A model generated the notes under the pieces. It was not told the origin of the DNA, did no database searches, and saw only the letters and a list, made by a program, of their open reading frames with translations. The position numbers were made by a program, and so were the translations under genes. From Strigamia acuminata (Eukaryota > Arthropoda > Chilopoda > Geophilomorpha > Linotaeniidae), in assembly GCA_949358305.1 (NCBI GenBank), contig OX442321.1:6969605-7033604 (forward strand): 64,000 nucleotides of DNA. Reading direction: 5' to 3'. Shown piece after piece: positions 9,314-20,580 of the stretch. Within the stretch, counting starts at the first letter, position 1; every line of letters starts with the position of its first letter.

Positions 9314-11352
9314 GTCTCATCGGGAGTGACTGACTCAGTGGCTGCTGGTAAATGCTTAATTAACAGGTCAACCATGTTTTTCTGGAAGTCAGTAAATTTG
9401 GAGTCTAAAGTTTCTGACGTAACCCAATTTTGTTTGGGTCGTTTAAACTCGGGGTTGGGAGCAGAGTGGTTAAATCTTTTATTTGTATTTAACGAGTCTG
9501 ATTTCCCTGCTAATTTTTTGGCAAGAGCGGGACATTCTCTTTTAAAATGTCCAGGCTCGTGACAGAAAAAGCATTTTCCAGTAGTTTTTTCATACTGGGC
9601 GGCAAATAATCGCTCCATTGAACCATCGTCAGTTGAGTCGTCATTTTCCGACTCGTCTTCATCTTCAACTTCATCTTGTGTTTGCGTTAAACGTAGTGAG
9701 GTTTTGGATGGAAAAATCTTAGATTTTTCGTGAAGTTTGGGAGTAGGATGATTCTCTCGATTATCGTACTCCAATTTGGCTGCAAGTTGAGAACTTTCAA
9801 ACTTAGAGCGATTTGCTCCTACATATTGTAGAATGTCATCTACTGTAAAGTTACCATACATTCCTTGTGTACATAACGCCGTGAAACTTTCTTGAGTTAG
9901 ATTGTCGAATAATTGCGCACGTCCAGTTTTATCACCTGGCGGCACTTCACCTTGTTCTTGCGTATAACGCAGAAGAAAACTATAAAGTGATTCGTCGGCT
10001 CGTTGTTTTACATTAAGAAGTCGCCTTTCTCTTGTAAGTGGAACGAGGTCGAAACAATCGAGAAAAGAGGCTTCGAAAGTTCGCCAACTGTTAAAAGTAT
10101 GGCGTTGCTTATGGAACCAACGTTGTGCATGGCCTAATAGTCGTCCAGGTACAGCAGTGTGTACCATGTCGTCTAAAGGGATGCCTTTCCCGAGTGCGAC
10201 AGCTTTGACGATTTCAAGGAATCGCGCAACCTCTGTCTGTTTCCCGTCAAAAATAGGAATCTCGATTCCTTTTCCAAAATTCTGACTGGGATTACTCGGG
10301 CTTCGGATTTGACCAACTAAACCCTGAATAATTTGTTTTACATTTTCGTCCGACAAATTAGAAGCAGAGTTCGAATTGGGTGTAGACCGACTTTCTTGGT
10401 CTCTGGGTGGCGGATTTGGCTCTCCTTGAAAATTTTGATGTCTATCAGGTGGCGGTGGAGAACGAGAATTATTACGTCGGTGGAAATTATTGTTATAATT
10501 TCCCCCTCCACCAGCGTGAGATTCGTCACTACTCGAGTTAGGATCGGAGTCACGAGGATCACCAGGAGCTCCGGGAAATCGTTGATTTCTCGGCGGAGCT
10601 CGTCCACCTTGAGAGCGGGAATTTCTATAATTCCTAAAATCTCCATCAGATTGGGTGTGAGATTGAAAATTTTGATAATTTTCATTTCTCCCCCTTGGTT
10701 GGACCGACAGATTAGTTCGAGGCTGTGGAACTCTGAAAGAATCATTCAAATTCCCAGTGGGAGCGGGTAAAATATTATTTACAGCCGTCGCACTTGGTAA
10801 ATTTCGGGAAATTGGCGCAGAAATATTTCCTTGTCCGGAATTTCCCATTCTTTCGGCCGAATTCAATCGCCAAGAACTAGTTGGTAACTGAATCAAAGGT
10901 TGAACAGATAGTGAAGAATTTAACTGCCCATTGTCGTCACGAGCAACATTCATTCGCCATCCAGGCAATTGCTGGTAGCGATATGTGGCCGGCGAACGAG
11001 GGCCAGTTCGATCTACAGAAACACTTGGTTCGTTGGTTACAACTACATCGGGAGTAATTACACGATTTCTCTCGTGATGATTATTCGCCGTGTATTGTTG
11101 AGCTTCACACAAAGAGGAAAACTGCGTCACTTCCAATTGGTAATGGCGACAGTAAACTTCTAAATCATGTGGGACTGATAGTGGATCCGTTCGAGAACTA
11201 CCTGGGTTGGAAACGTCTCTAGGAACATTTTCTTCCCCCTGGCTTTCTAGATCAGACTCCACAATTCCTCTTGGTGTTTCACACATACCACCACGTCGTC
11301 GTGCTCCACGATTTCCTCGTGTTCCACGAACTCTTACAGGTCTACGGGCCAT
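9304..11352 (-). CDS. gag: Gypsy-A gag polyprotein
   Basis: 682 aa from the ATG at 11352. The N terminus is Arg/Gly-rich (RGTRGNRGARRRGG), followed by a long Asn/Arg/Pro/Ser-rich region. A retrotransposon-gag-like capsid domain spans about residues 365-490 (IPIFDG, then a W-rich segment). An acidic DE/ND run follows, then one CCHC zinc knuckle (CFFCHEPGHFKREC) near residue 595. It would form the particle and bind element RNA. It ends TGA directly after the slippery heptamer. A TTG lies 9 nt upstream in frame, but the ATG is preferred. Confidence 0.92.
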   Translation of the reverse strand: MARRPVRVRGTRGNRGARRRGGMCETPRGIVESDLESQGEENVPRDVSNPGSSRTDPLSVPHDLEVYCRHYQLEVTQFSSLCEAQQYTANNHHERNRVITPDVVVTNEPSVSVDRTGPRSPATYRYQQLPGWRMNVARDDNGQLNSSLSVQPLIQLPTSSWRLNSAERMGNSGQGNISAPISRNLPSATAVNNILPAPTGNLNDSFRVPQPRTNLSVQPRGRNENYQNFQSHTQSDGDFRNYRNSRSQGGRAPPRNQRFPGAPGDPRDSDPNSSSDESHAGGGGNYNNNFHRRNNSRSPPPPDRHQNFQGEPNPPPRDQESRSTPNSNSASNLSDENVKQIIQGLVGQIRSPSNPSQNFGKGIEIPIFDGKQTEVARFLEIVKAVALGKGIPLDDMVHTAVPGRLLGHAQRWFHKQRHTFNSWRTFEASFLDCFDLVPLTRERRLLNVKQRADESLYSFLLRYTQEQGEVPPGDKTGRAQLFDNLTQESFTALCTQGMYGNFTVDDILQYVGANRSKFESSQLAAKLEYDNRENHPTPKLHEKSKIFPSKTSLRLTQTQDEVEDEDESENDDSTDDGSMERLFAAQYEKTTGKCFFCHEPGHFKRECPALAKKLAGKSDSLNTNKRFNHSAPNPEFKRPKQNWVTSETLDSKFTDFQKNMVDLLIKHLPAATESVTPDETKN

Positions 11353-11499
11353 AATACTCAAAGAAATACACGTACAACAAGAAAAAATAAACTTTAACTG
11401 AACTAGCGTAAATGTAACACGCTTAATATTAAACTAAGAAATAATTTGAAAAAATACAACCTTAGCTGCTGAAACTGAAGTGGCTTCGGAAAAACTGTC

Positions 11500-11793
11500 C
11501 TATTGCGTGGTCAAGAATGGTCCAAACGGGCACTGGTCACAAAGGCACAACTGGATGGTCGCACTGTCGAAAAGCAAGTGTGGCTGAATATTGGTTGTCA
11601 AACTAGCTTCCGGAAAATCTCCTTTGTCAAGACAGTCTGCTGTGATTGGCGATGTTGAAAAATTCCTGATAATTTCTAATCCGAAATTCTCAACAATGTC
11701 ACATCTGGATGACCTACTCCGAGCTGCATCGTGAGTGGTTCTCTTTGTCACATTCTTTACTTTGTTAAAGATTAAAATAATAATCAAAAACAT
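11500..11793 (-). CDS. Small ORF in the Gypsy-A leader, 97 aa, uncertain
   Basis: An ATG-started frame in the leader between the primer-binding site and gag. Its first ten residues are hydrophobic (MFLIIILIF) and it has a C-terminal CLCDQC cluster. It could be an upstream ORF, an alternative 5' exon, or chance. No homology recognised. Confidence 0.2.
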   Translation of the reverse strand: MFLIIILIFNKVKNVTKRTTHDAARSRSSRCDIVENFGLEIIRNFSTSPITADCLDKGDFPEASLTTNIQPHLLFDSATIQLCLCDQCPFGPFLTTQ

Positions 11794-12210
11794 TGAAAAC
11801 AGAACAATAGAAACTTGGTCAAGTTTTTAACCAGCAAAATAAAATACTTTAACTTTTTATTTTTCAGTCAGCAGGATTTCTAGTCAAATTCGTTTTTTGA
11901 TCAAAATTCAAGGTTTCGAAATTTTCCAGAATATAGCTGAATATTCTGGGAAACTCAATAAAATCATAATAGATTTTTCGTAAGAGATTCGGAATTATAA
12001 TGAGTTTTTTTCAAAATAATCCAAAAATTCGAATTCAGATATTTCCAAAAGATAATGAGAATTTTTTGAAAACAAATGGATATTTCACAGTAAATTTATA
12101 GAGAAAAATCGGAAATTTTCTAATTATAATATCTATATAAAATAATCAAGAAAATTCATTTTTCAATTTTACACTTTGATCACAGAGTTCACTTCGATAA
12201 AATGCAACCT

Positions 12211-12228
12211 ATCTCGGTAGAACCTCCA
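12211..12228 (-). other. Gypsy-A primer-binding site, tRNA-Gln-like
   Basis: On the plus strand this 18-mer reads as a tRNA 3' end, ATCTCGGTAGAACCTCCA, two nt (CG) from the LTR. From memory it differs by one base from animal tRNA-Gln 3' ends (CTCGGTGGAACCTCCA). It would prime minus-strand DNA synthesis. Confidence 0.8.
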
Positions 12229-12230
12229 CG

Positions 12231-13820
12231 TGTGACGATTACCTTCTGGAGATAGCAATTGCTAAACTAAAGTGTGAACTATCTGTGTGAAAATGTAAAA
12301 TATGCAAACCTGATGTTTTCTCAAAACATATAACATTTATTCCGGTTTGAACCTTATATAAATACTATGCCTACAAGTGGCTAAAATGACGATAAGTTAA
12401 ACTATACAGTTATTTGGCAAAAGCCCTGAAATAATATCATTTGAAGGCTTCAGTCATGCAATAAGAATTGGTAACGGTCTTATTGCTGTGACGTAAAAGA
12501 TGTCATCTATGAATGGCTTTGGCTTCTAAATGGTCCGGGGTTTGGTTCTAAAAGGCGTGTAAATGGTTAGGCTGGGTGGGTTATATCCGAGAGGTGCGGT
12601 TGACTTTTCTGTATCGTCACACACATCGCATCGCAGATAATTGTTGTAATCAATAATTACCGCGAGATGTAACAATGTGAGAATAAATATTCATATTAAT
12701 TCTATGGAATTAATCATGATATTTTAGAGTCACAAACTTAACTAAAACTATGAAAATAAGTAAAATATATTAAAATAGCGCCGAGCTATTTTTTGCCCCG
12801 AGTGCAATCAACATCTAAGTTAGACTTAAATGTTCCGTCAAACCAATAACGAATTGAATCGAAATATCTCGCAGGAAAGGTTATCCATCGCCGGGAAATT
12901 ACTCCACTCGGTCCTGGCTGGCGGGAGAGTAACCGGGAAATTACTCCGCGTCGATTACTCTGATAATGCGTCTGTGAAATATAAATACTCCACTCTAGAT
13001 TCTACATTACCAATGCGTCTGTGAATTTTACTCCACTCTAGATTCTGCACTCTACAACGGAATGTTGGCATGAAGCTGGAGGGAGTGCGTCTGTGGGTTG
13101 TACCCCACTCTAGATACTACACTTAAATGTGTCTGTGAATTACTCACTCTAGTTACAACATTTCTACAACGGAATGTTGGCATGAAGAGGCGGGCAGTGT
13201 GTCTGTGAGTCTTCTACCCACTCTAGATACTTACACTAAATACAAAGTATTTCTACAACGGATTGTCGGAACGCAGAGAAGTATAATATGTGCTCAAGTA
13301 ATATCAGTATCAAACAAAAACAGAACAAGAGCGAGCTATATCCGTTTTGCAGGGGGATATATACTCGGTGAGGAGAATAGCTGTTCAGTGATCCAATGGG
13401 ATCACTGGGCAGTCAAATCCATCCAATCCCAGATCATAGGAAGTGGATACTCAGGACATAGTCTTCTACTAGGTCCACTACAGGAACTGGATACGCAGGA
13501 CACATTTTGGATTAAGTCCCTTTGACTATAATCCAAAAGGAGTCCAACTCACAGTGGGTGATGGGGGGTGACTTCACCAGGTGTAGAGTTTGCACATAAT
13601 TCAATAGAATTATGTGACAAATAAATCAACTAGTTTTTAAACATCCAAAAGTATTTAAAAGTGTCTAAAGTTGCAGTGGAATAAAATATAAATAGTAATT
13701 TATATTTTATTCACTCAAAAATTGTCGAAATTTGAATTTACCGCTAAAACGCATCAGCGCCATCTATTGGTGAAGTAATCGTCCTATACTAACAAAGTGC
13801 ATGACAGTGTAACCGTCACA
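12231..13820 (-). repeat. Gypsy-A 5' LTR (right copy, complete, 1590 bp)
   Basis: Plus-strand ends are TGTGACGATTAC and GTAACCGTCACA, giving a near-perfect inverted terminal repeat of about 12 bp with TG..CA ends. The left boundary is fixed by the primer-binding site. An AATAAA lies on the minus strand near 12337-12342, close to the LTR's 3' end. It carries the same internal motif array as the left copy. Confidence 0.93.
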
Positions 13821-14182
13821 GAGTGGAGAACCGATCGAAGCGTATGTGCCAGACGTAGTGGCTACAGTTGTATTTTATTCGTGGTAGCCGATGGCTTTTA
13901 TCGTCTCATTGGTTATTGCTGGGAAAACTTTCCTCTCGCCATACAGTTTTACCACTTTTCCCGGCACTGTTTCTCTTGCTTTGCGCCCCCCGGTGGGGCC
14001 TTTACGAACCAAGCATCAAACGTCAATTGCGGTTTGTTACGCGCATCGGGATTGGTCGGCAAAACGATTGTTGTTGCTTTACAAACCAAGCAGCATGGCG
14101 GCCGCCTCTTTACGATGGGGCAAGGCCAGTTTGGATACAATTGACTATCGGACAATATTTTCTATTGGTAAATTCTCGTATC
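13821..14182. other. Unclassified GC-richer block between Gypsy-A and the IR array
   Basis: Base composition differs from the AT-rich surroundings. Three plus-strand frames are open in parallel for about 100 codons each, which is typical of chance in GC-rich DNA. No family recognised. It may belong to the fold-back unit on its right. Confidence 0.35.
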
Positions 14183-14310
14183 AAATACACCTCGCGCTTG
14201 AGTAATTGTCAGGATTAGGTCAGCACTCATCTTCTTGTCAAATAAGATCAGGCAAGAAGATTCGTGCTGACCTAATTATCCCGACAATTACACGTCGCGC
14301 TCGGTATATT
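14183..14310. repeat. Fold-back repeat, about 60-bp arms
   Basis: The segment from AATACACCTCGCGC to CATCTTCTTG is repeated in inverted orientation to 14310, around a short loop (TCAAATAAGATCAGG), with a few mismatches. It abuts the splice donor of the IR-0 relic exon. Confidence 0.8.
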
Positions 14311-14379
14311 ACCTATGAGAATACCTGGAACATTTCTTCCATATTAGCATCCTTTATAATTACTGGCAAATAATCAGTA

Positions 14380-14973
14380 GGTGCGTTCAATTTGCGAAAG
14401 GAAAGAAGAATCTTTCCTTTCGTTACTTTCGCCACCGGAAGTGACGTCAAAATCGTCATTATTTCCGAAAGGAAAGTGGCCAAAGTTACTTTAGCCAAAG
14501 GTAGCGTTTGGGTCACTTTTCCTCCTTTCACTTTTTACTTTCGCGATCGGCGCATATGCGCAATAGTCGTTCACACCAACAATCAAGACGAATATGGGTA
14601 AAATGTTCGTTTTCATGTTAAAATATTCGTTTTAACGGTAAAACAGCAGTTTTAGGGTTAAAAATTTCGATTTTATGACTAAAATGTTCGTTTTCACGTT
14701 AAAAATGTTTGTTTTAATGGTAAAACACCAGTTCGAATAGTGAAAACATTTTTTTGATCGTTTCTAACTATTTTTTTTAATTATAGTCTAAAATGACTGC
14801 TCAATCAAACAGAAAAAAACGTGCATTTGTTTGTACTAAAATCCGGATTTGCGCATGCGCAAACGAAAGGAAAGTACCAATAATAAGTGCGTTCATTCTA
14901 AAGTAACTTTTCTTCCTTTGGCGAAAGTAACGAAAGGAAAGATTCTTCTTTCCTTTCGCAAATTGAACGCACC
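14380..14973. mobile_element. MITE with 55-bp perfect TIRs, TA target duplication
   Basis: Ends are GGTGCGTTCAATTTGCGAAA and its inverse. The first 55 bp match the reverse complement of the last 55 bp. TA flanks both sides (14378-14379 and 14974-14975). It is 594 bp with no transposase. It interrupts IR-0 exon 8; taking out the element plus one TA leaves the receptor frame continuous, so it entered precisely and the exon had no other lesion here. Confidence 0.92.
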
Positions 14974-15734
14974 TAATGTTTTCAAGCATATCTTCAAGAG
15001 AAGAAAAAGGAATGCTGATGTCTTTTGTAGCCAGTAAAGAAGTTAATGTAGAATTGTAACTAATCCACAACAACATTGAAAAAACAATATAGATTCCAAA
15101 AATAAGTTTCGTAGACTTGGATGAAAAAATATTAAAATTGCCTAAACAAAATAACAAAAAACCATTTTACTTCATTAGCACCAATCGGTATTATATAAAC
15201 ACTGACAAACCTTGAAATCCAATTGGCCAACAAAGCAGCAGCTTGTCAATGAAATTTTGAAAACATTTCCCTAAAATCTTTTTTGTTGAAATGTAATTTG
15301 CTAAGACATTGACTAGAATAACCATCAAGCTGATTAGGGATACGTACTGCCACACTTTAACACTAAAGGGTCGAAAATAGAAACGATAATTCCATTTGTG
15401 CTGATCCAATTTTCTATATACGATCATAAACTGGTCAGAATTAAACTGAGAAGAAAATTTGATATAATCTCTTCTTTGTATTGTCATGGTGACACATGGA
15501 CAAATGTCAGCTGATTAAACAAAAATAAAAAATCAAGATATAATTCTAAATTTGAAGCAAAATAAATTTACACACCCCTTCTGTAAGATCACCAATCATC
15601 CCTGTCCAGCTTCCATTTCTAAAAGCTCCAAATTGATTTTGTTTGCTTCGAATGATTTTAAAACTTTTAATTATACTGTAACATCCATAAATATTATTAC
15701 AGCTAAAATAACTTTTTCAGATTGATAATTTGCA

Positions 15735-16012
15735 CCCGGCTGAGGTTGGCACCATTCACATTCGCCCAAACTACAGCTAGAACAAATCCCAATTTTTTTA
15801 ACCACGGGATTTCAACAGTTTTTACACCAAAAGATAAAGTACTTTCTCCTTAACAAACCCTGAAAAGCACAAGTCTTGACCCCTCTTAATTTCCAAGGGG
15901 CAACAATTTGAATATTTCGCATGTCCTCTCTCTTATGGTGTGGTAAAAAAAAATTGGGATTTGTTCTATCTGTAGTTTGGGCGAATGTGCATGCGGTGCC
16001 TACTTCAGCCCG
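15735..16012. mobile_element. Fold-back MITE in IR-0 intron
   Basis: Left arm CCGGCTGAGGTTGGCACC... and right arm are inverted copies about 60 bp long with several mismatches; the shared core is ACATTCGCCCAAACTACAG. The element lies between exons 5 and 6 of IR-0. Confidence 0.8.
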
Positions 16013-16367
16013 GTTTGATAAGTTACCTTATGTTAAATTGACTCTCAAAAATGTTAAAAACATAACCGTAATAACCTCCCATAATAAGTGAATTGTCTGT
16101 ATGTGTTAACGATATGTCTGGTGGAGCCTATTACGAAAAACATTTTAAAAAGTTTGCAAAAATTGAAACGTCTAACTCACTGTGGATCTTACATACATGA
16201 ATAACGGTAATCCTTAATTCTGTTTTGAAATACTGGCTTTCATTATCCTTTTGAATTTTTCTACTCTTTAATTTTTCAATTTTAAGAATAACTCAACTAA
16301 TCTGAACACAACTTACAAATTGATTATCACAAATGAGTTCAAAAAAACAATTTCTGGAATCATTTCT

Positions 16368-16720
16368 CTGCAATAAATAACATATAATAATGAAGTGGAA
16401 GAAAAATTCACCACTACTTAAAATGCAATGCTAACTATGTAAAACGTCGTACAGCGTTATCAATACCTTACAATTACATTAAGAATGCACAAAAACACAT
16501 AAAAACTCTACCACTTTTTATCCGTACCCCATCTTGGCAGTACTTTTCAAAAGGTTCTCTCCAATCAAGATAATCACACAAAAAATTGTAATTAAAACAA
16601 GTATGCAAATGTACAACGTATATACCATTATTTAAAATGAGAATAATACGACAACATCTGGTTGGGTTGAATTGTAAGGTTTCAGTTACATTGTAACCGA
16701 TGCCACACACTATATTAAGC
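16368..16720 (-). other. Decayed 5' region of IR-0
   Basis: The place where exon 2 should be (about 16455-16515) has a candidate acceptor TAG and an AGTTTTT start as in the other copies, but it soon meets a stop. No usable first exon is visible. Confidence 0.4.
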
Positions 16721-17453
16721 TCTGTAGGAAGCCGCTGGTGGGCTATCCAGTGGTGACCTTAAATGTAACCCAGAAGGTCATCTTCAAGGTCATTTATTTT
16801 GTACTTTCAAACCATTTAAGATACAGCAAAATTTCCAATTACAAAGTAACGCACAAAATTAAGCTCCTTTTTAACGAATTATATTCTTTCATATTCAAAT
16901 GCTTTTACTTACATGTTTGGAACAAAAAGATCACGAATACCAAAAGAAACATTATGAATAACATCAAAGAGTCTGAAGTTAGAACGTATTAAATTAATGC
17001 AATCGTTCTTATTGCTGTGTCAAAACGGCAAATAGTAGGAGGTTTAAATTCTGTTTCGCTCCTGACTAGCACCACTAATTTAACTGATCAGAATGTTTGA
17101 CAAGCCTAGAGCTGACTGATGACAGTGTTTAGTATAATCTTAGTCTTGAGAATTGCTGATGAAAGTAAATGGAGTTTTAATCTGTTTTTGTAATCATTAA
17201 ATTGCTCGTGTGTTAACATTAACATCACAACAAGTTTACAAACGACCGTAATTGATTTCGATATTTACAATACACTATAAGGTGACTAAGATAAGTTAGA
17301 TAGTACTAATTTGATGGTGCACTACAACTTTGTAATTGGAAATTTTGCTGTATCTTAAACGGTTTGAAAGTACAAAATAAATGACCTTGAAGATGACCTT
17401 CTGGGTTACATTTAAGGTCACCACTGGATAGCCCACCAGCGGCTTCCTACAGA
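16721..17453. mobile_element. Inverted-repeat element with about 125-bp arms
   Basis: The left arm starts TCTGTAGGAAGCCGCTGGTG. The right arm (about 17330-17453) is its near-perfect inverse. No transposase is encoded. A diverged copy of one arm lies at 27361-27475. Just outside the right arm, about 17500-17540, is a mariner-like end GACTCACCCTGTA, which suggests the arms are internal parts of a larger element whose left end is lost. Confidence 0.8.
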
Positions 17454-18041
17454 TTATAGGACGACATCAATAGAATTGATATATCTTTAGTCATTTTCAT
17501 GAAAAAAAAGTGTTTCCAGACTTTTGACTCACCCTGTATATCCACTACGTACATCCATAAAAAATTTCAAACTTTTATCACTTTAGGAGGCAAAAATACA
17601 ACCCTTTGTCGATCATGGAAGATATGTATTTGTGCAAAATGAAAAACATGTCTAAAATCACAGGAGTTTGTATGAAAATACTTTGTTGGCTCATCTTTTT
17701 GAGTCATCGAATCAACACATCATTGAGCAATATTTGGAAAGATAATCCCACTGCAGCACAGCTGTAGTATCCTGACGCAGATACACAAATTTGGAACCTG
17801 AGAGAAGTTTGGTAACAAATTTTCCACTAAAATCGCCAATACAATTTTGACCACTGCAAGTAACTTCATTCTGTTGAATATTATTTTATATTATTATATT
17901 ATAAGTCCAACAATACACACATGATAAATAATTCAAAATTAGCTGAAAAGTTGTGTGAACTGTACTCAACTTAATAATAAATACAATCGATAAAAGTTAG
18001 GTGCCACAATTCATAAATAATTCAACAAGTGGATATTGGAT
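17454..18041. other. IR intergenic stretch with mariner-like terminus
   Basis: Contains the sequence ending GACTCACCCTGTA near 17539, then AT-rich 3' flank of IR-1. A similar block recurs at 27476-27880. No gene seen. Confidence 0.45.
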
Positions 18042-20580
18042 TCACAAAATGAATTTATCAATAATTAGTTCAAATATACCAATGATTAAACACATTAAAA
18101 TTGCACCCATTAAGATTACAAAAGGTCCAATTATTTGACCAAACGACACAGAATTGAATTGATTTTCTAAACATCCAGGCAGCTTCGGAAAGTAATAATG
18201 TTGATACTCCACTGATAAAATTCCATACTGCTTCAATAATAAACTTCTGTTTAAAAAAAAAACATTAATTAAACTGATGCAATAGTTTCTCAACTTTAGT
18301 TTGCTACATATAATAGCTGAAATTTCTTTACTTGTAATTGAAATATTCGGCATATGGGAAATGTTTCGAATAACCTAATGATACAGATTGCCTGCCGACA
18401 TATTGACGTGTGACAGCAAAGTTGCAGTTGTTTTGAATGAGATGTTTCACAGCTTCAAATGTTATTATAAAACCAAATTTTCCATTATACACCAACTCAA
18501 TCCCTTCTTTTTGATCTCTAACTTTTGACACTGGCCAATTTTCATACGGTGGTTTCTATTAAAAATATCGACTTTAACTGATCCACTTAAAATAAATAAA
18601 ATAATACCTGGAATATTTCTTCCGCTATACCGCCCTTTAAAATCACTGGCAAAAACTCATTCTTCATAAACATTTCACCAAGGGAGGAAAAAGGGACTTC
18701 GGTGTCTTTAGTTGCAAGCAAAGAAGTCAATATTGAATTGTGACTAATAAACATCAACATGGAAAAAACTATGTAGATTCCAAAAACTAGTTTCATGCAC
18801 TTCAATGGTAAACTGTTAAAGTTGCCTAAATAAATATAAAACATTTACTCTATTTGCATCCATTGTTCTTAAAACCATTCAAACCTTGTAAGACAATTGG
18901 CCAACAAAGAAATAATTCGTCACTGAAATTTTGAAAATGCTTTCTACGGGAAACGTAATTTGCCAAAACGTTGACTGAAATAACTAAAAGGTTTATTGCA
19001 AATACGCACAGCCACATTGCACCACCAAACGGTTGCAAATAGAAACTATAATTGTATTCGTGTTCATCTATTTTTCTGTAAATAATCTTCTCCACTTCTG
19101 GATGAAATTCTGGAGAGAAGTTTACATAGTCTCTTCTCTGTCTAGTAACGCTAATACCACAAGAAATGTCAGCTGTCTAAACAAAATAAGAAGACTTTAA
19201 TATTCCTAATAAAACTTAAGCTGAATCTGACGTATAATACACACCCCTTGCGTAAGATCACCGATCATCCCTGTCCAACTTCCATTTATAAAGGTCCCAA
19301 ATTGATTATCTTTGCTCCGAATGATTTTAAAACTTGGTTTTAAGCAATTTATAATGTCAATCAGTTGACACGCGCAAGCAAATAACTTAATTCTTTTTTA
19401 ATATTTTACCTTGTGTTAAATTGAGTTTTAAAAATGTTAAAAAATTCCCCAAAAAAACCTCCTACTGTAAGTGAATTATTTACGTAGATTAAAGGAATGT
19501 ATGGCGGAATCTAAAGAAAACGTTTAAAAAAGAGCCAGTTTAGCGAAAATATGCGAGTTAACTTCTTCAAAATCGTGTCTCAGATAATCTCATTTCTTCC
19601 AAACGTAAAAAAAAAACTACAGTCGGGCCTCGATCGTTATAACAAATCGCAAAGAACCAGAGAAATTGGTTTGTTATAATGAAAGTTTGTTATATCAAAT
19701 AATTTTAAAATGGTGTTCTAGGTCAACCAACCAACCAACCCATTTTTAACTATTCGTTTTAACAAAAAATTCGTTATATGGCAGTTCGTTATAATAAGGT
19801 TCGACTGTACCTGAACTTTCGAATTTTCAGAAAAACGGGTTTTGAAGAAATAGAGCCCTTACGTACATCAACAGCTGTTATCTTTATTTCCCTTTCAAAA
19901 AACTGTCTTCCTCCGTCCTTTTGAATTACCCTAATCTTGTATTTTACCAAATTTAAAATAAACACTTAAAAATTAATCATTTTGAACTCAACTTACAGAT
20001 TGATTATCACACGTTAATTGTAAAAGAGAATATCTTACATCAATTCTCTGCCATTTGTGTCCTAAATATTCAAATTCGTTCTGCAATATAAAACATTTAT
20101 TGACCCGTGGAAGAAAATTTTCCCAACAACATCGACAAATAAAAAATAAATTAAAATTGAAAACAAAATACTTAAAGTTTATGAATATCTTACTGTAGCA
20201 ACACTTTCCCGAAAACCACCTAAAAGTAAACTCAAACATTCTTTAAATTTGCAATTAAAAACTCTACTTGCAAATTACCACGAGTCGAAATTAAAGTCCT
20301 GACGGAAAATCCAACGCGGCTGCGCTGTGAACAACTTGTCTCACAACCGAGACTAAACACTAGAAATAAATTCCAACAGTATTTCAATTTCTTACATCAG
20401 TTATTTCGCTTACGTGTATGAAAAAGAGATAAGTTTATGATAATGCAGAGATACATATCAGCAATAGCATAAAAATATTAGTACAATATGCGTATGAACA
20501 GCTCTAACGTAGTTACTCTAGTACCTGCTGCTGAAAACTATGCAAAGTGATAAAAATTTAATGAGTTTTAACACGTGCAT
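18042..20580 (-). CDS. IR-1: ionotropic receptor, complete ten-exon model, 468 aa
   Basis: Exons: 20580-20525, 20263-20194, 20080-19997, 19935-19867, 19510-19410, 19332-19245, 19176-18885, 18825-18608, 18555-18332, 18246-18042. All introns are GT..AG, phases agree throughout, total 1407 nt with stop. Exon 1 encodes a signal-peptide-like stretch (MHVLKLIKFLSLCIVFSS). S1 is in exons 4-7, with the IR hallmarks FINGSWTGMIGDL and TRQRRDYVNFSP (ligand-contact Arg region). Exon 7 holds M1 (WLCVFAINLLVISVNVLANY) and the pore segment ELFLCWPIVLQG. Exon 8 holds M2 ending SILTSLLATKD. Exon 9 is S2. Exon 10 holds M3 (IIGPFVILMGAILMCLIIGI) and a very short tail. Expected role: ligand-gated cation channel in sensory neurons, tuning unknown. 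In-frame ATGs upstream of 20580 are alternative starts. Confidence 0.88.
19620..19807. mobile_element. Pogo/Tigger-like MITE in IR-1 intron 4
   Basis: Ends are CAGTCGGGCCTCG and, inverted, CAGTCGAACCTTATTATAACG, flanked by TA on both sides. 188 bp, no coding capacity. The CAGTCGAACCTCGTTATAACG type of end is characteristic of Tigger/pogo elements. The same insertion is found in IR-2 to IR-5. Confidence 0.85.

Larger units (their letters stand above)
1..13820 (-). mobile_element. Gypsy-A: Ty3/gypsy LTR retrotransposon, nearly complete
   Basis: Read on the minus strand the order is 5' LTR (13820-12231), primer-binding site, about 0.86 kb leader, gag, pol, about 1.3 kb spacer, third ORF, polypurine tract, 3' LTR. 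RT precedes integrase in pol, which defines Ty3/gypsy. The visible 1416 bp of the left LTR appears identical to the matching part of the right LTR, and all long frames are open, so the insertion looks young. The outer 174 bp of the left LTR lies outside the window, so the target-site duplication cannot be checked. The right flank begins GAGT. Confidence 0.95.
14325..16367 (-). pseudogene. IR-0: disrupted ionotropic-receptor gene
   Basis: Exons homologous to IR-1 are visible: exon 3 (16367-16317, shortened to 17 codons), exon 4 (16265-16197), exon 5 (16127-16027), exon 6 (15663-15576), exon 7 with M1 and pore region (15510-15211) and exon 8 with M2 (15141-14325). Exon 8 is split by a 594-bp MITE. 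The S2 and M3 exons are absent; the array stops at the fold-back and Gypsy-A. Exon 6 may use a donor 4 bp further downstream than in IR-1 to keep frame with exon 7. The more diverged sequence, for example IQRRDYIKFSS instead of RQRRDYVNFSP, marks it as the most distant copy. It cannot make a complete receptor. Confidence 0.85.

Noticed and set aside
12211-12228. tRNA gene
   Set aside because: Only an 18-nt tRNA 3'-end match at the primer-binding site; no cloverleaf around it.
13797-14218. Three overlapping plus-strand frames near 14 kb as a gene
   Set aside because: Three frames are open at once, no domain, and there is no sign of exon borders.
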